NCBI GenBank assembly: GCA_947380295.1
Contig: CANCQK010000013.1
Coordinates: 26,643-90,642, forward strand
Reading direction: 5' to 3'
From: Bdellovibrionales bacterium
Lineage (GTDB): Bacteria > Bdellovibrionota > UBA1018
DNA: 64,000 bases
A program made the position numbers and the translations under genes. The notes under the pieces were generated by a model. That model was not told where the DNA came from and ran no database searches. It saw nothing but the letters and a program-made list of their open reading frames with translations. Below, piece by piece: positions 52,253 to 60,770 of the stretch (its first letter is position 1; each line of letters begins with the position of its first letter).

Positions 52253-53617
52253 CTAAAACGTAAAAGTCATGCGGTCCATGAGCATTCCTGGACACCACAT
52301 TCCACCGAGATCCCTCATTTCATAAGAGCCCACCTCAGGAATCCAAGTCTGAGATTGAGTCAGACCCAGCAAGGATTCTCCAAAAAGGTTGAAAATCGTG
52401 TCATCAAAGCGGAGGCTCTCCATAGGAGCTACCAGTTTGCCATTTTCTACCCAAAAACAAGCGTAACGAGTCATTCCGGTGATTCGGCCTCCGGGTTGAT
52501 CACTCCAATTGAGATAATGCAGGTTAGAAAGGTATAATCCCTTGTCTAATTTCTTTAAGATCTCGGACTCTTGCAATGTGCCGGCGGCAACGACGGGAGC
52601 TCGGAGTGTTTCAGAGGGGCAAGCTTGATTCGACTTTACGTGGTACTCTAAGGCCGTTCTGGAGCTGACCAGGGAGTTCCGAAGCTGACCCTGATCAATC
52701 ACAGAAAGCCTCTCGGGAGCAAGTTCTCCTTCGGAGTTAAATCGAGGAGACCCCCCTTTTTGAAAGTTTTCTTCAAGACTAAAGAGGGTTGAGAATTTTT
52801 TCTCTCCCGTTTGCAGCTTACGAAGTGGGCTATCTCCTTGCCGAATCGAAGCCTCACTCACTGCTCCCCAGTTTAGCATCGTAATCAAATCATAGGTAGC
52901 GGCTGGTGCGAGATAAACGCGATGAGCACCCTTAGGTACCCGAATGGTCTGAGCATTGAGGAGTGCAAGCTGTTCCCTGGACTTTCGAACTTCTGCTCCA
53001 TAGGCTTCCCGATTCCATTTTGAGCCAGCATAAGTGCCCTTGAGTGCCCGTTGCGTTTGAGTGTAGAGCGAATAGTCGAGACTAAAGTTCTCCGTGTAGA
53101 ACCAGTGTTTTTGTCCTTCAGAGTGAGCCATCGCTCGAACGACCGGACCTGAGGAGTAAAGTCCAGCAAGATCTGTGTTCTCAAGCGGAGCGAGTAATTC
53201 AGAAATGACATCAGAATGACCAAGGAGCTCCCCTCGGTTTTCAGTGTGACTGGACTCAGCATTTCTAGGGAGTTCAGCATAAGGATCACACGGAAGCTCC
53301 CGAACTTCGGATTGGAGAGATCTCAACCCATCCTTGATCCGAGCTTGATCTTCAGCGCCTAAACCACTGAGAGTCAGTGAGAATGAGTTTTTATGTAGGC
53401 GGCCAGGTTCGGACTCGTAGACTAGCGACAACTCCAAGATGGAGTCTTGGACGGTTCCAATTTGGCGGACCTTAGCCTGGTTCAGTCGAACAAACTGGCT
53501 CTCCTCGGCAGCAAGCGTCAGGAAAAGGAATTCCTTTGGCTGCAATAGGCCAAAAGCATATTGCGAAAGTTTTCCAAAGTAATCTGGGTCCAAACATGCG
53601 GAGCGAACCTGACTCAT
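52253..53617 (-). CDS. tldE: TldE/PmbA-family protease subunit
   Basis: Partner of TldD, encoded in the same operon (ATGA overlap, 4 bases). TldE has the TldD/PmbA fold but no zinc motif; here, too, no H-E-x-x-x-H is seen, only strand patterns such as RVYLAPAATYDLITMLNWG and VSEASIRQGDSP. In E. coli the TldD/TldE heterodimer unfolds and degrades peptides such as the microcin B17 leader and CcdA. The downstream end carries the family's GMTRYACFWVENGKLV. Length 454. Confidence 0.85.
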   Translation of the reverse strand: MSQVRSACLDPDYFGKLSQYAFGLLQPKEFLFLTLAAEESQFVRLNQAKVRQIGTVQDSILELSLVYESEPGRLHKNSFSLTLSGLGAEDQARIKDGLRSLQSEVRELPCDPYAELPRNAESSHTENRGELLGHSDVISELLAPLENTDLAGLYSSGPVVRAMAHSEGQKHWFYTENFSLDYSLYTQTQRALKGTYAGSKWNREAYGAEVRKSREQLALLNAQTIRVPKGAHRVYLAPAATYDLITMLNWGAVSEASIRQGDSPLRKLQTGEKKFSTLFSLEENFQKGGSPRFNSEGELAPERLSVIDQGQLRNSLVSSRTALEYHVKSNQACPSETLRAPVVAAGTLQESEILKKLDKGLYLSNLHYLNWSDQPGGRITGMTRYACFWVENGKLVAPMESLRFDDTIFNLFGESLLGLTQSQTWIPEVGSYEMRDLGGMWCPGMLMDRMTFTF

Positions 53618-55059
53618 ACAGAACCTCCAAAGACTTCAACATTTTCAAAGAGACAGGCTGGTGATGCGTGGCCTACGTGGATCATTTGATTAGGCTCCCC
53701 TTTTCCACAATTTGGAGTTCCAAAAACGCCGAAAGTCGAGCGATCTCCTACCTTCTTCAGGGAGTTCCAAAATGGCACCGTCACGCCGCGATAGTTTGGG
53801 TTACGAACGGTTTTGACGATCTTCCCATTTTCGATGAGTTTTGCGTATTCGCAACCGAACTGAAATTTATTTCTAAAATCGTCAATTGACCACGATCGAT
53901 TCGTTTGCATCAGGACGCCCCGCTCTACTGAAGCGATCATTTCAGCTAATGAAGAGGCGCCAGGCTCTAAGTTTAAATTAGCCATTCGGTCAATGGGAGG
54001 CCGATTCCAGGAACAAGCCCGGGCATTAGCAACTCCAGGGAGGCTGGAGCGAGCTTGGCTTTCGATTCCCCCGAGTCCGCGCACTAAAAGACCATCTTTG
54101 ACTAAAAACTCTTTGCGCGCCTCAACGCCATTGTCATCAAAAGCGTAACTTGCAAATTCGTGGGCCACTGTTGGGTCAAAAGAAACATTCATCAAGGGTG
54201 AGCCGTATTGGAGGCTTCCAAAATCCTGAGGTTTCACAAAAGACCATCCTGCGTAATTGCGCTCGTCACCGAGGATGCGGTCAATCTCCAGCGGGTGGCC
54301 GATACTCTCGTGAATTTGGAGCATCATCTGGTCGGGCATGAGAATGAGGGAAGAGGTCTCGGTAGGGCATTCCTCAGCAGCAATGAGTTCAAGTGCCTCA
54401 TCTGCAACTCGTTCCACTCGTTGCCAGAGATCGGGGGTTTCAAAGTACTCCCAACCACCTTGAAAGCTTCGACCTCGAAAACCGCCGTCTGTGCGTTTTT
54501 GAACGACTCCGCCGTCTTGGGCAGTGGCTTCGAAATCAGTGGTTAAAAACGAAAACTTTTGCGACGCTCGGGAGCCGTTCGAGCTCACCCAGTTCACTTC
54601 GGTTTCAACCACTTGGGCTAAAGCAATGGTGCGCACAATTTTTGGAGAACGCTTCAGCTTCTCGCAGATTTGAATCAGAGTGGAGTTGAGTTCTCCTGCC
54701 GTTTTCGCATTCAGTGCTTGCTCCGTGCGAGTTTCATACTGTTTTTTGGTGGGGGGGCGGTGTTGAGGTGTAAATGGATAGACACCTAACTTTGAGGCGA
54801 TGAGAGCCTGGTCCCGAGCTTGTTGAGCAGCACTTCTCAAGCCTTCAGGATCCAGTCTGCTTGTGGCTGCATATCCAAACTGTCCGTTCACCAAGACCTC
54901 TACCATCACGCCATGAGAAAGAGTGGTTTCATTGAGGTAGGGTTTACCATCTCGGATCATCCGGTGAGTGGCTTTTTCTCGGACTTCGCGCAGTCCAATC
55001 CAATCGACTTGGGGGAGATCCAGTTGAAGCAGGGCTTTCTCTAAATTTGAAGCGTCCAT
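53614..55059 (-). CDS. tldD: TldD-family zinc metalloprotease
   Basis: Catalytic subunit of the TldD/TldE protease. The zinc motif H-E-x-x-x-H is in MLQIHESIGHPLEIDRILGD, followed by the GLLVRGLGGIESQARSSLPG and SWNRPPIDRMANLNLEPG segments seen in TldD. N-terminal GVMVEVLVNGQFGYAATSRL is also typical. ATG at 55059 was preferred to an in-frame ATG 15 codons upstream because family homology starts near ALLQLDLPQVDW. The upstream start cannot be excluded. 481 residues. Confidence 0.88.
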   Translation of the reverse strand: MDASNLEKALLQLDLPQVDWIGLREVREKATHRMIRDGKPYLNETTLSHGVMVEVLVNGQFGYAATSRLDPEGLRSAAQQARDQALIASKLGVYPFTPQHRPPTKKQYETRTEQALNAKTAGELNSTLIQICEKLKRSPKIVRTIALAQVVETEVNWVSSNGSRASQKFSFLTTDFEATAQDGGVVQKRTDGGFRGRSFQGGWEYFETPDLWQRVERVADEALELIAAEECPTETSSLILMPDQMMLQIHESIGHPLEIDRILGDERNYAGWSFVKPQDFGSLQYGSPLMNVSFDPTVAHEFASYAFDDNGVEARKEFLVKDGLLVRGLGGIESQARSSLPGVANARACSWNRPPIDRMANLNLEPGASSLAEMIASVERGVLMQTNRSWSIDDFRNKFQFGCEYAKLIENGKIVKTVRNPNYRGVTVPFWNSLKKVGDRSTFGVFGTPNCGKGEPNQMIHVGHASPACLFENVEVFGGSV

Positions 55060-55142
55060 TCTCGGCACTCTATTCCGATTTAAATGATGAGGCAAGAGCG
55101 ACAAAAATAAGCAGAGGGCAGACTATCGGCTTGGGCCAGCAG

Positions 55143-56306
55143 TCAGCCTTTGAGTAATCTGCCTGAACTCTGACTCTGAGCAGCAACTGCTTGGTTCAGG
55201 GTGATGGACTTCCCGATGGTCTTACCGACTTGGTAATAGCTCGGATCAATCGTTTGCTGGGAGGTAGAACGATAACTCACACGAGGATAGATGGTCGACA
55301 GGTAGGTTTTCAGCGCCGTATCTTTTCTGAACTGAGTCAGCGCTGTGCCCACAACCGTGAGTGCCTGTGAGGTCGGAGTTTTTAACGAGTTCCCTGGATT
55401 GGAGATTCCTGGAGGATGCCCCTTTTCTGCTGCGGCCAGTTTTTCAGAAAATCCTTCAAGCAATCCTAACTTGAGCGATTTCCGATCAAATCGAGAGATT
55501 TTCTTGCCCGACTTTTTAAGAGTTTCTCTGACCCAAAAATCACTTTGCTGGAGTAAAAAATGATACACGTATTCAGCCATCAGTGCATTTTCCCGAGTGC
55601 CGATGATTTCAATCATTTTAAAGTAATCATTTTTTTCGGCGTCAAAGAGTCGAGTGGTCACGACCTCGACAAAGAAATGTCCAACCAGGATGCTTAGAAT
55701 TCGATCCTGGTAAGATTCAAGGCGCTTTTTACCAGTACAAATCGAGAGATGAACAAAGTTCTTGGGTTGCGAAACAGTAGCTTGCTCCAGATTGTATTTT
55801 GCATAAAGCTCGCGGACCTTCTCCATTGCCAATACAGCTTCGTGCTCATTGCTAGACGTTGCGAGAGCTAATAGCTTTTGTACTTTATCGAGCAACCGAT
55901 GAGAAACTTCAGCTTTCCGTTCTTTGCGCCAATCGAGGGGAGTTTCTTGAATTTCAACACTCGCCTGAGAAAACTCATTCATCACTCCAAGTCGATGACA
56001 GGCCAACTTAAACCACTCTCCATGAGGCCCCTGTTGGTCTGCTTGAGTACCGTAAACATCATGAACGAGTTGATGTGCCATTTCATGCTTCAGAATAGCC
56101 TGAACATAAAACCACGAGTATTCTCGCACTAATCTTCGCGCGATTGAAATCCTACGGGTCAACGGGTCCCACTGACCCCAGTGCGTTTGAGAATCAATGA
56201 GCTGAATCACCACAGGCCGCAAAGAGACTTTGTGCTGTGACAAAATGAAACGGTATTCTCGATAAAGTTGAGAAACGGTATCCCGTTCCCAGTTTGGATG
56301 AAGCAT
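55143..56306 (-). CDS. SprT-like metalloprotease domain with DUF2786
   Basis: Cytoplasmic protein of 387 residues. The N-terminal ~115 residues follow the SprT pattern, with WGQWDPLTRRISIARRLV and the zinc-binding AILKHEMAHQLVHDVYG (H-E-x-x-H), and a possible third His in GPHGEWFKLACHRL. The middle, LLDKVQKLLALATSSNEHEA then AVLAMEKVRELYAKYNLEQA, is a DUF2786 domain of unknown function, followed by a conserved helical region. SprT-like domains in eukaryotes (Spartan) cut DNA-protein crosslinks. Bacterial SprT-DUF2786 fusions are known but uncharacterised, as far as I know. No signal peptide. Confidence 0.82.
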   Translation of the reverse strand: MLHPNWERDTVSQLYREYRFILSQHKVSLRPVVIQLIDSQTHWGQWDPLTRRISIARRLVREYSWFYVQAILKHEMAHQLVHDVYGTQADQQGPHGEWFKLACHRLGVMNEFSQASVEIQETPLDWRKERKAEVSHRLLDKVQKLLALATSSNEHEAVLAMEKVRELYAKYNLEQATVSQPKNFVHLSICTGKKRLESYQDRILSILVGHFFVEVVTTRLFDAEKNDYFKMIEIIGTRENALMAEYVYHFLLQQSDFWVRETLKKSGKKISRFDRKSLKLGLLEGFSEKLAAAEKGHPPGISNPGNSLKTPTSQALTVVGTALTQFRKDTALKTYLSTIYPRVSYRSTSQQTIDPSYYQVGKTIGKSITLNQAVAAQSQSSGRLLKG

Positions 56307-56453
56307 CCTCGAACTATGCCCCTAACTCAAGACTGAATCAAGCACCTCGAGCGTCGATCTGAATTGAAGTCCCTGAAACCTAAAAAGCCTCACTCATCTT
56401 GCAAAACACGAAGTAGACCAGTAGAACCTTCACTGGACAGCAGGGAGAATCAG

Positions 56454-57536
56454 TTGGAAAATTTAAAAGCGATTTTGTTTATCACCTTGATTAGATTGAC
56501 TCTGGGGAGTCAACTCAGTTTCGCAGACCCCTCGTTTCCTTTGGACGCATTGAATCCAGAAAAAGTAGGTCTAGCTGCTGAATTCGTGAACATTCCTGCA
56601 GGTACCTTCATGCAAGGAAGCCCCGTTTCAGAAGCGGGCCGCCCCACAGGATCTGAGGTCGATCCCGAAACTCTCCATGAGGTTCGGATCACCCAGAGCT
56701 TCGAGATCCAGCGGACGCCTGTGACTCAACTTCAATACGTTCTGATCATGAAAAAAAATCCTGCTCTGTTTCGTAATTGTGACCGCCACTTAGGAGGTAC
56801 CGATACCATCTATGGACATCGGGTTTGCGTAAATCATCCTGTAGAACAAGTCTCTTGGGATAGTGCGCAGCGTTTTGTTCGCAGTCTCAATGCGATTCAG
56901 GAGGAGTATGATTACCGGCTCCCCACAGAAGCAGAATGGGAGTACGCGGCCCACGGGAACAAACCCGAGGATTGGCCATACTCTTTTGATCATCGGGATC
57001 AAGCAGCACTCGATGCGCATGCATGGCATTATGGAAATCGAGTGAAAGAAGATGGTATTACGAACCCAGTTGCTCAAAAGTTACCCAATCCTTTTGGTCT
57101 TTTCGACATTCACGGTCTTGTGAACGAATGGGTTCAAGACTATTTCGATGCCTACCCCAGCACGCCACAAGACGACCCTAAAGGACCCGACTCAGGTAGT
57201 CTCCGAGTTTTTCGGGGAGGAAGCGCATTCTCAGACGCCGAGGAACTCCGCTCCGCAGCTCGAGGCGCGGCGTTGCCTAAGACCAAAAGCGAACAAATTG
57301 GGTTTCGCCTGGTTCGTACACCGAGGGCACAGAGTCCCCTAACTCACTCAAGTTCCTTCTCAGATGAGGGATTAGATGAACACCTAGCGAGGCGTTTTCG
57401 GCCGATTCTCTCGATACCTTCACCTGTGGGATCGAGTGTAGACCGTAGAAGCGTCCGATGGTCTCCAGACCTCGAGTTAATCACGTATTTCGAGAGAGAG
57501 AGCCCCGTCCGGACCTCGTCGACATCAGGTCATTAA
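56454..57536 (+). CDS. Secreted FGE-sulfatase (SUMF1)-fold protein with PP1-docking-like tail
   Basis: TTG at 56454, with AGGGAGA five bases upstream, gives a perfect signal peptide (MENLKAILFITLIRLTLGSQ ... FA). The body (from AAEFVNIPAGTFMQGSP) is the formylglycine-generating-enzyme / C-type-lectin-related fold: RTPVTQLQYVLIMKKNP, HPVEQVSWDSAQRFVRSL, YRLPTEAEWEYAAHG, PNPFGLFDIHGLVNEWVQDY, then VFRGGSAFSDAEELRSAARG and GFRLVRT. The catalytic cysteine pair of true FGE, near the FRGGS block, is missing, so it is not expected to activate sulfatases. The ~65-residue tail contains RSVRWSPDLELITYFERE, a [RK]-x-[VI]-x-[FW] PP1-docking pattern followed by hydrophobics. Paralogue of the gene at 58106. 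Confidence 0.82.
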   Translation: MENLKAILFITLIRLTLGSQLSFADPSFPLDALNPEKVGLAAEFVNIPAGTFMQGSPVSEAGRPTGSEVDPETLHEVRITQSFEIQRTPVTQLQYVLIMKKNPALFRNCDRHLGGTDTIYGHRVCVNHPVEQVSWDSAQRFVRSLNAIQEEYDYRLPTEAEWEYAAHGNKPEDWPYSFDHRDQAALDAHAWHYGNRVKEDGITNPVAQKLPNPFGLFDIHGLVNEWVQDYFDAYPSTPQDDPKGPDSGSLRVFRGGSAFSDAEELRSAARGAALPKTKSEQIGFRLVRTPRAQSPLTHSSSFSDEGLDEHLARRFRPILSIPSPVGSSVDRRSVRWSPDLELITYFERESPVRTSSTSGH

Positions 57537-57591
57537 CCGATGGTCGAGTGTTGGCCTGATGAGATCAGAAAAACATGGTATACTCAAGGCG

Positions 57592-58074
57592 ATGGGAAAT
57601 CAGGATGACCTAAAAAGCCAAGTTCGACAGGCTGCGCTTCGCCGCCTCGACCGACGAGAAAGTAGTGCCGGCGGTATGCGGCAAGCCCTTCACCGTAAGG
57701 GGTTCCCTAAGGACCTCGCCGCTGAGGTTGTTCAAGAACTAGTTGAAAAAAAATGGATTGATGACGAGAAATACACTCGGCTTCTAGTGAGAGATCAGGC
57801 GCTGCGGGGCAAGGGCTCTCATTGGATCCAGATGAAGCTCCGTACTCAAGGAATTACGACTAATCGCGAGACCGTCGGAAGCCTAATCGAATCTGCAGCC
57901 CAAACCACTGAAATCGATCTGGCACAAGCTGTGGTAAGCCGTCGCTATCCCACAGCCAATGAAGACCCCGCCGTTGCAAGAAAGGCAATCCAAGCCCTCC
58001 TTCGCCGAGGATTTTCTTACGACATTGCCCGTAAAGCTTTGGCGACGCTTGCAAAACGCGACTCAGAGAAGTAA
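57592..58074 (+). CDS. recX: Regulatory protein RecX
   Basis: Inhibitor or modulator of RecA filaments. The 160-residue all-helical protein shows the RecX triple repeats, e.g. QAALRRLDRRESSAGGMRQA (R-x-x-S-x-x-E-L-type), EVVQELVEKKWIDDEKYTRL and the C-terminal RKAIQALLRRGFSYDIARKA. ATG at 57592 is preceded by AAGG, closer to the family start than the in-frame ATG at 57559. recX here lies between the two FGE-fold paralogues rather than behind recA. Confidence 0.85.
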   Translation: MGNQDDLKSQVRQAALRRLDRRESSAGGMRQALHRKGFPKDLAAEVVQELVEKKWIDDEKYTRLLVRDQALRGKGSHWIQMKLRTQGITTNRETVGSLIESAAQTTEIDLAQAVVSRRYPTANEDPAVARKAIQALLRRGFSYDIARKALATLAKRDSEK

Positions 58075-58105
58075 CAAGATCTACTTATCTTTGAGGAAAT
58101 TTAAA

Positions 58106-59203
58106 TTGAAAACCCATCACGACATCTTGTGTTTTGCTTTGATCCAATTATTCATGGGTAGTTCATTGACGTTCGCTGGACCCTGGCACTCATCGGCAGT
58201 TTTCGACGGGGAAAAGGTAGGAAAGGCTGCTGAATTTGTCCGAATCCCTGCGGGAGAGTTTCAACAAGGTAGCCCTCGAGGCGAACAATACCGGACAAAA
58301 CTTTTAGGTATGGATGATGAAATGCTTCATTCTGTGAAAATTAGCAGAGATTTTGAGATGCAGGCAACGCCAGTCACTCAACTGCAGTATTTTCTGATCA
58401 TGCGAAAAAATCCATCCTATTTTAAAAACTCTTGCGATTGCGACCCAACCCCAGAACTAGACCCCACTTTGGATCACCGAATCAAGGGACGCCGGGTTTG
58501 TCGCCACCATCCGGTCGAACAGGTATCCTGGTTCGATGCTCAAGATTTTATTCAGCACCTTAATGAACTTCAAAATGAGTATTTATATCGACTCCCCACG
58601 GAGGCGGAATGGGAATACGCGGCTCATGGGGGAATGCCGGGTGATTGGCTGTATTCATTTGATAATCGTATTTTAAAATCTTTAGACGCACACGCCTGGC
58701 ATCGTGAGAATTCAGCACACCGAACTCACGCAGTGGGTCAAAAACTTCCAAACCCCTTTGGGCTTTTTGACATGCATGGGAATGTAGGCGAATGGGTTGA
58801 AGACTTTGATGGTACCTATCCCATCGAGTCTCAGATTGACCCTAAGGGGCCTGCTGCAGGAAGCTCGCGGATCTACCGGGGAGGACACTTTTACTCAAAA
58901 CCGGGAGCTCTTCGCTCAGCGGCCCGCGGCTCAGATGAGCCCGAGGCTCGAGAGTTCAAAATCGGGTTTAGACTCGTCCGAACCGCTCGTACTCGAGATG
59001 AGCTTCCTGTCATACCTTCTCTTCCCCAGGAGGGTTCCTCTCCCCTTCCTCTGTCAAACGAGCTGGAGGGGACTACCACGAGACTAAGGATTCGAGCGCG
59101 ACGGCTTCAGTGGGCCGATGAGCTGGAGCAAGTCTTTTCCTTTGAATCGGCGTTTTCAGATTCGGAATTCGAGATGAGGACAGGGTTTGAGCTGGGCTAC
59201 TGA
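58106..59203 (+). CDS. Secreted FGE-sulfatase (SUMF1)-fold protein, paralogue of the gene at 56454
   Basis: TTG at 58106 with GAGGAAA six bases upstream gives signal peptide MKTHHDILCFALIQLFMGSS ... FA. The longer frame would overlap recX, so the short start is preferred. Domain order matches the first paralogue: FVRIPAGEFQQGSPRGEQY, QATPVTQLQYFLIMRKNPSY, HPVEQVSWFDAQDFIQHL, YRLPTEAEWEYAAHG, NPFGLFDMHGNVGEWVEDF, IYRGGHFYSKPGALRSAARG and GFRLVRTA. Here too the FGE active-site cysteines are absent. A four-cysteine insert (NSCDCDPTPELDPTLD to RRVC) is unique to this copy. The tail repeats a docking-like motif (RRLQWADELEQVFSFE). Function outside FGE activity is unknown; sugar or protein binding is conceivable. 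Confidence 0.82.
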   Translation: MKTHHDILCFALIQLFMGSSLTFAGPWHSSAVFDGEKVGKAAEFVRIPAGEFQQGSPRGEQYRTKLLGMDDEMLHSVKISRDFEMQATPVTQLQYFLIMRKNPSYFKNSCDCDPTPELDPTLDHRIKGRRVCRHHPVEQVSWFDAQDFIQHLNELQNEYLYRLPTEAEWEYAAHGGMPGDWLYSFDNRILKSLDAHAWHRENSAHRTHAVGQKLPNPFGLFDMHGNVGEWVEDFDGTYPIESQIDPKGPAAGSSRIYRGGHFYSKPGALRSAARGSDEPEAREFKIGFRLVRTARTRDELPVIPSLPQEGSSPLPLSNELEGTTTRLRIRARRLQWADELEQVFSFESAFSDSEFEMRTGFELGY

Positions 59204-59382
59204 CCTTGACGGTCGGTCTCAACGCTGAGGAATTCACCTTCTGTGCATCGCAAATGAAACTGTATTGGCTTGCAACACACAAAACAATCCTCGACGTAGA
59301 TTTGATGATCAACGCTACAGTCTACAACAATCGAGAACTGTTCTGCACAAAATGGACAAGTGACATCGACTTCAGTCATCAT
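59197..59382 (-). CDS. CPxCG-motif cysteine-rich small protein
   Basis: A 61-residue zinc-ribbon-like protein: TCPFCAEQFSIVVDCSVDHQ, then YVEDCFVCCKPIQFHLRC. It matches the bacterial CPXCG family, in which C-P-x-C and D-C-x-V-C-C-x-P-I bind metal. Function unknown. It overlaps the convergent FGE-fold gene by 7 bases. ATG at 59382 or 59379. Confidence 0.8.
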   Translation of the reverse strand: MMTEVDVTCPFCAEQFSIVVDCSVDHQIYVEDCFVCCKPIQFHLRCTEGEFLSVETDRQGQ

Positions 59383-59583
59383 AATTTTGTTTTACCTTTT
59401 GAAATGAAGCAGATGTCCATAGTGGATTGCTTTCAATTAAGAACTTTCGCAGTTTTGGCTCATGTTGTCAAATGATGGAATTGGCTGAAAAATATCATCT
59501 CAGCGTGATCTAAATCAGCCTGATGTTCTGTTACTCTAGTCATATCAGACATGATTCACTAGGTTCGCAAAAAAAGGGGGGGC

Positions 59584-60735
59584 ATGGGGCGTTCAGATTT
59601 GTCGAAATTAAGGTGGTTAGCAGCTGTTTCCTTGATCATGTTTGGTACCAGTGCCTTGGCAGGGAAGACTCCTCAGGATGCACATTCAGGTCAATTGACA
59701 TTAGTTCAAGTGAGAAAATTAGTGGGCTACAGAATATCTGACTACAGCACCTACAAAACTCCCCTTCTTGAATGGGACCGCACGAGTGAAGAATGTCGAA
59801 ATTGGGTGAGTGCCCATCGACTCGCCTGTGGGGAAAACGTTGAAAAAGTCGTAAAGAGACTTTTAGATACGATGATCTATGAAACCGAGGCAAGCCTATT
59901 CCACAACCTCAATCGACAGATTGATAACTTTTTTCAGCTCCCAAGCTCAGATGAGCGCCACTTTCGATCTGAGGATGAAATTGTCATCGGCCTTACAACT
60001 TCACTCATCGACGACTCAATCAAAAGCGCAGAATGGATTGCTTACCAGCTCATCAATGGTGGCCCAGGTTATCAGAACGAATATTTACGGAATAAGATGC
60101 TGGAAGGTAAGCTGAAACTCACCGATATCAGTAGCGGAGCGCCTGTTTCAAAAGGAGTCAGAAGACACTTCTTACTCATTGACGATACAGCCTACTCGGG
60201 CGGTCAGCTCTCGACCGCGATTACTGGCCTACATCATACGACTTCGCAAAGCGATCTAATCCACGTGTTCACCCAGCACTCTACATCTGTTGCCAAAGAG
60301 CTCATCGAAAATAACGTGAGAGGACGGAAAAACTATCTAGGATTAGGCACAGATATTTCAAGTCCTCAGGAGACTCTAAAGCACGATCCTCAATTTAGCA
60401 GCATTGAGTATTTGGCCAATGAATATTATCAGCCAGCAAATCTCTTTTACCAATTCAAAAAACCAGATCACGCCTCAGTAAGTAAATTTTTAATCCCTGA
60501 TAATTCAAAGAATAATCAAGTCAAGTGCACAACGAAGGGTGCCGCGGTAACATGCGATGGAACTTCAGTTGAGTTTCGGTGTATCCCAACAGTGATTACC
60601 CCATACAAATCTGAACAAACTAGGGAATCCATGCTAGCGATCTGCTTGAAAAACCCTGAAATGCACGATTGCAAGACCATCTTAGACGCTCGTAAAAAAC
60701 TACTGGGTGGGACTTGCTCTCAGGTGAGATTCTAG
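59584..60735 (+). CDS. Secreted phosphoribosyltransferase-like protein
   Basis: A 383-residue protein with a Sec signal peptide (SLIMFGTSALAG, cleavage near residue 27) and no other membrane segment. Near residue 195 is HFLLIDDTAYSGGQLSTAI, a clear type I PRTase PRPP-binding loop (hydrophobic-IDD-x-x-x-S/T-G-G). Around it are helices that could form the Rossmann-like core (EIVIGLTTSLIDDSIKSAEW, DLIHVFTQHSTSVAKELI). The C-terminal ~90 residues contain six cysteines (K-C-T, T-C-D, R-C-I, I-C-L, D-C-K, T-C-S), probably disulfides, as expected after export. PRTases normally act on cytosolic nucleotides, so export is unusual. ATG start with a G-rich run upstream. Substrate unknown. Confidence 0.7.
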   Translation: MGRSDLSKLRWLAAVSLIMFGTSALAGKTPQDAHSGQLTLVQVRKLVGYRISDYSTYKTPLLEWDRTSEECRNWVSAHRLACGENVEKVVKRLLDTMIYETEASLFHNLNRQIDNFFQLPSSDERHFRSEDEIVIGLTTSLIDDSIKSAEWIAYQLINGGPGYQNEYLRNKMLEGKLKLTDISSGAPVSKGVRRHFLLIDDTAYSGGQLSTAITGLHHTTSQSDLIHVFTQHSTSVAKELIENNVRGRKNYLGLGTDISSPQETLKHDPQFSSIEYLANEYYQPANLFYQFKKPDHASVSKFLIPDNSKNNQVKCTTKGAAVTCDGTSVEFRCIPTVITPYKSEQTRESMLAICLKNPEMHDCKTILDARKKLLGGTCSQVRF

Positions 60736-60770
60736 TTTTTGAAAAGAACCGGGCTGATTGAGTTTTTAAC

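Noticed and set aside
57559..57592. TATACT just before recX as a -10 box
   Set aside because: It lies only seven bases before the chosen start codon and no -35 sits at a normal distance.
56454..59203. Diversity-generating retroelement target
   Set aside because: FGE/lectin-type folds are typical DGR targets, but no reverse transcriptase or template repeat is visible in the window.
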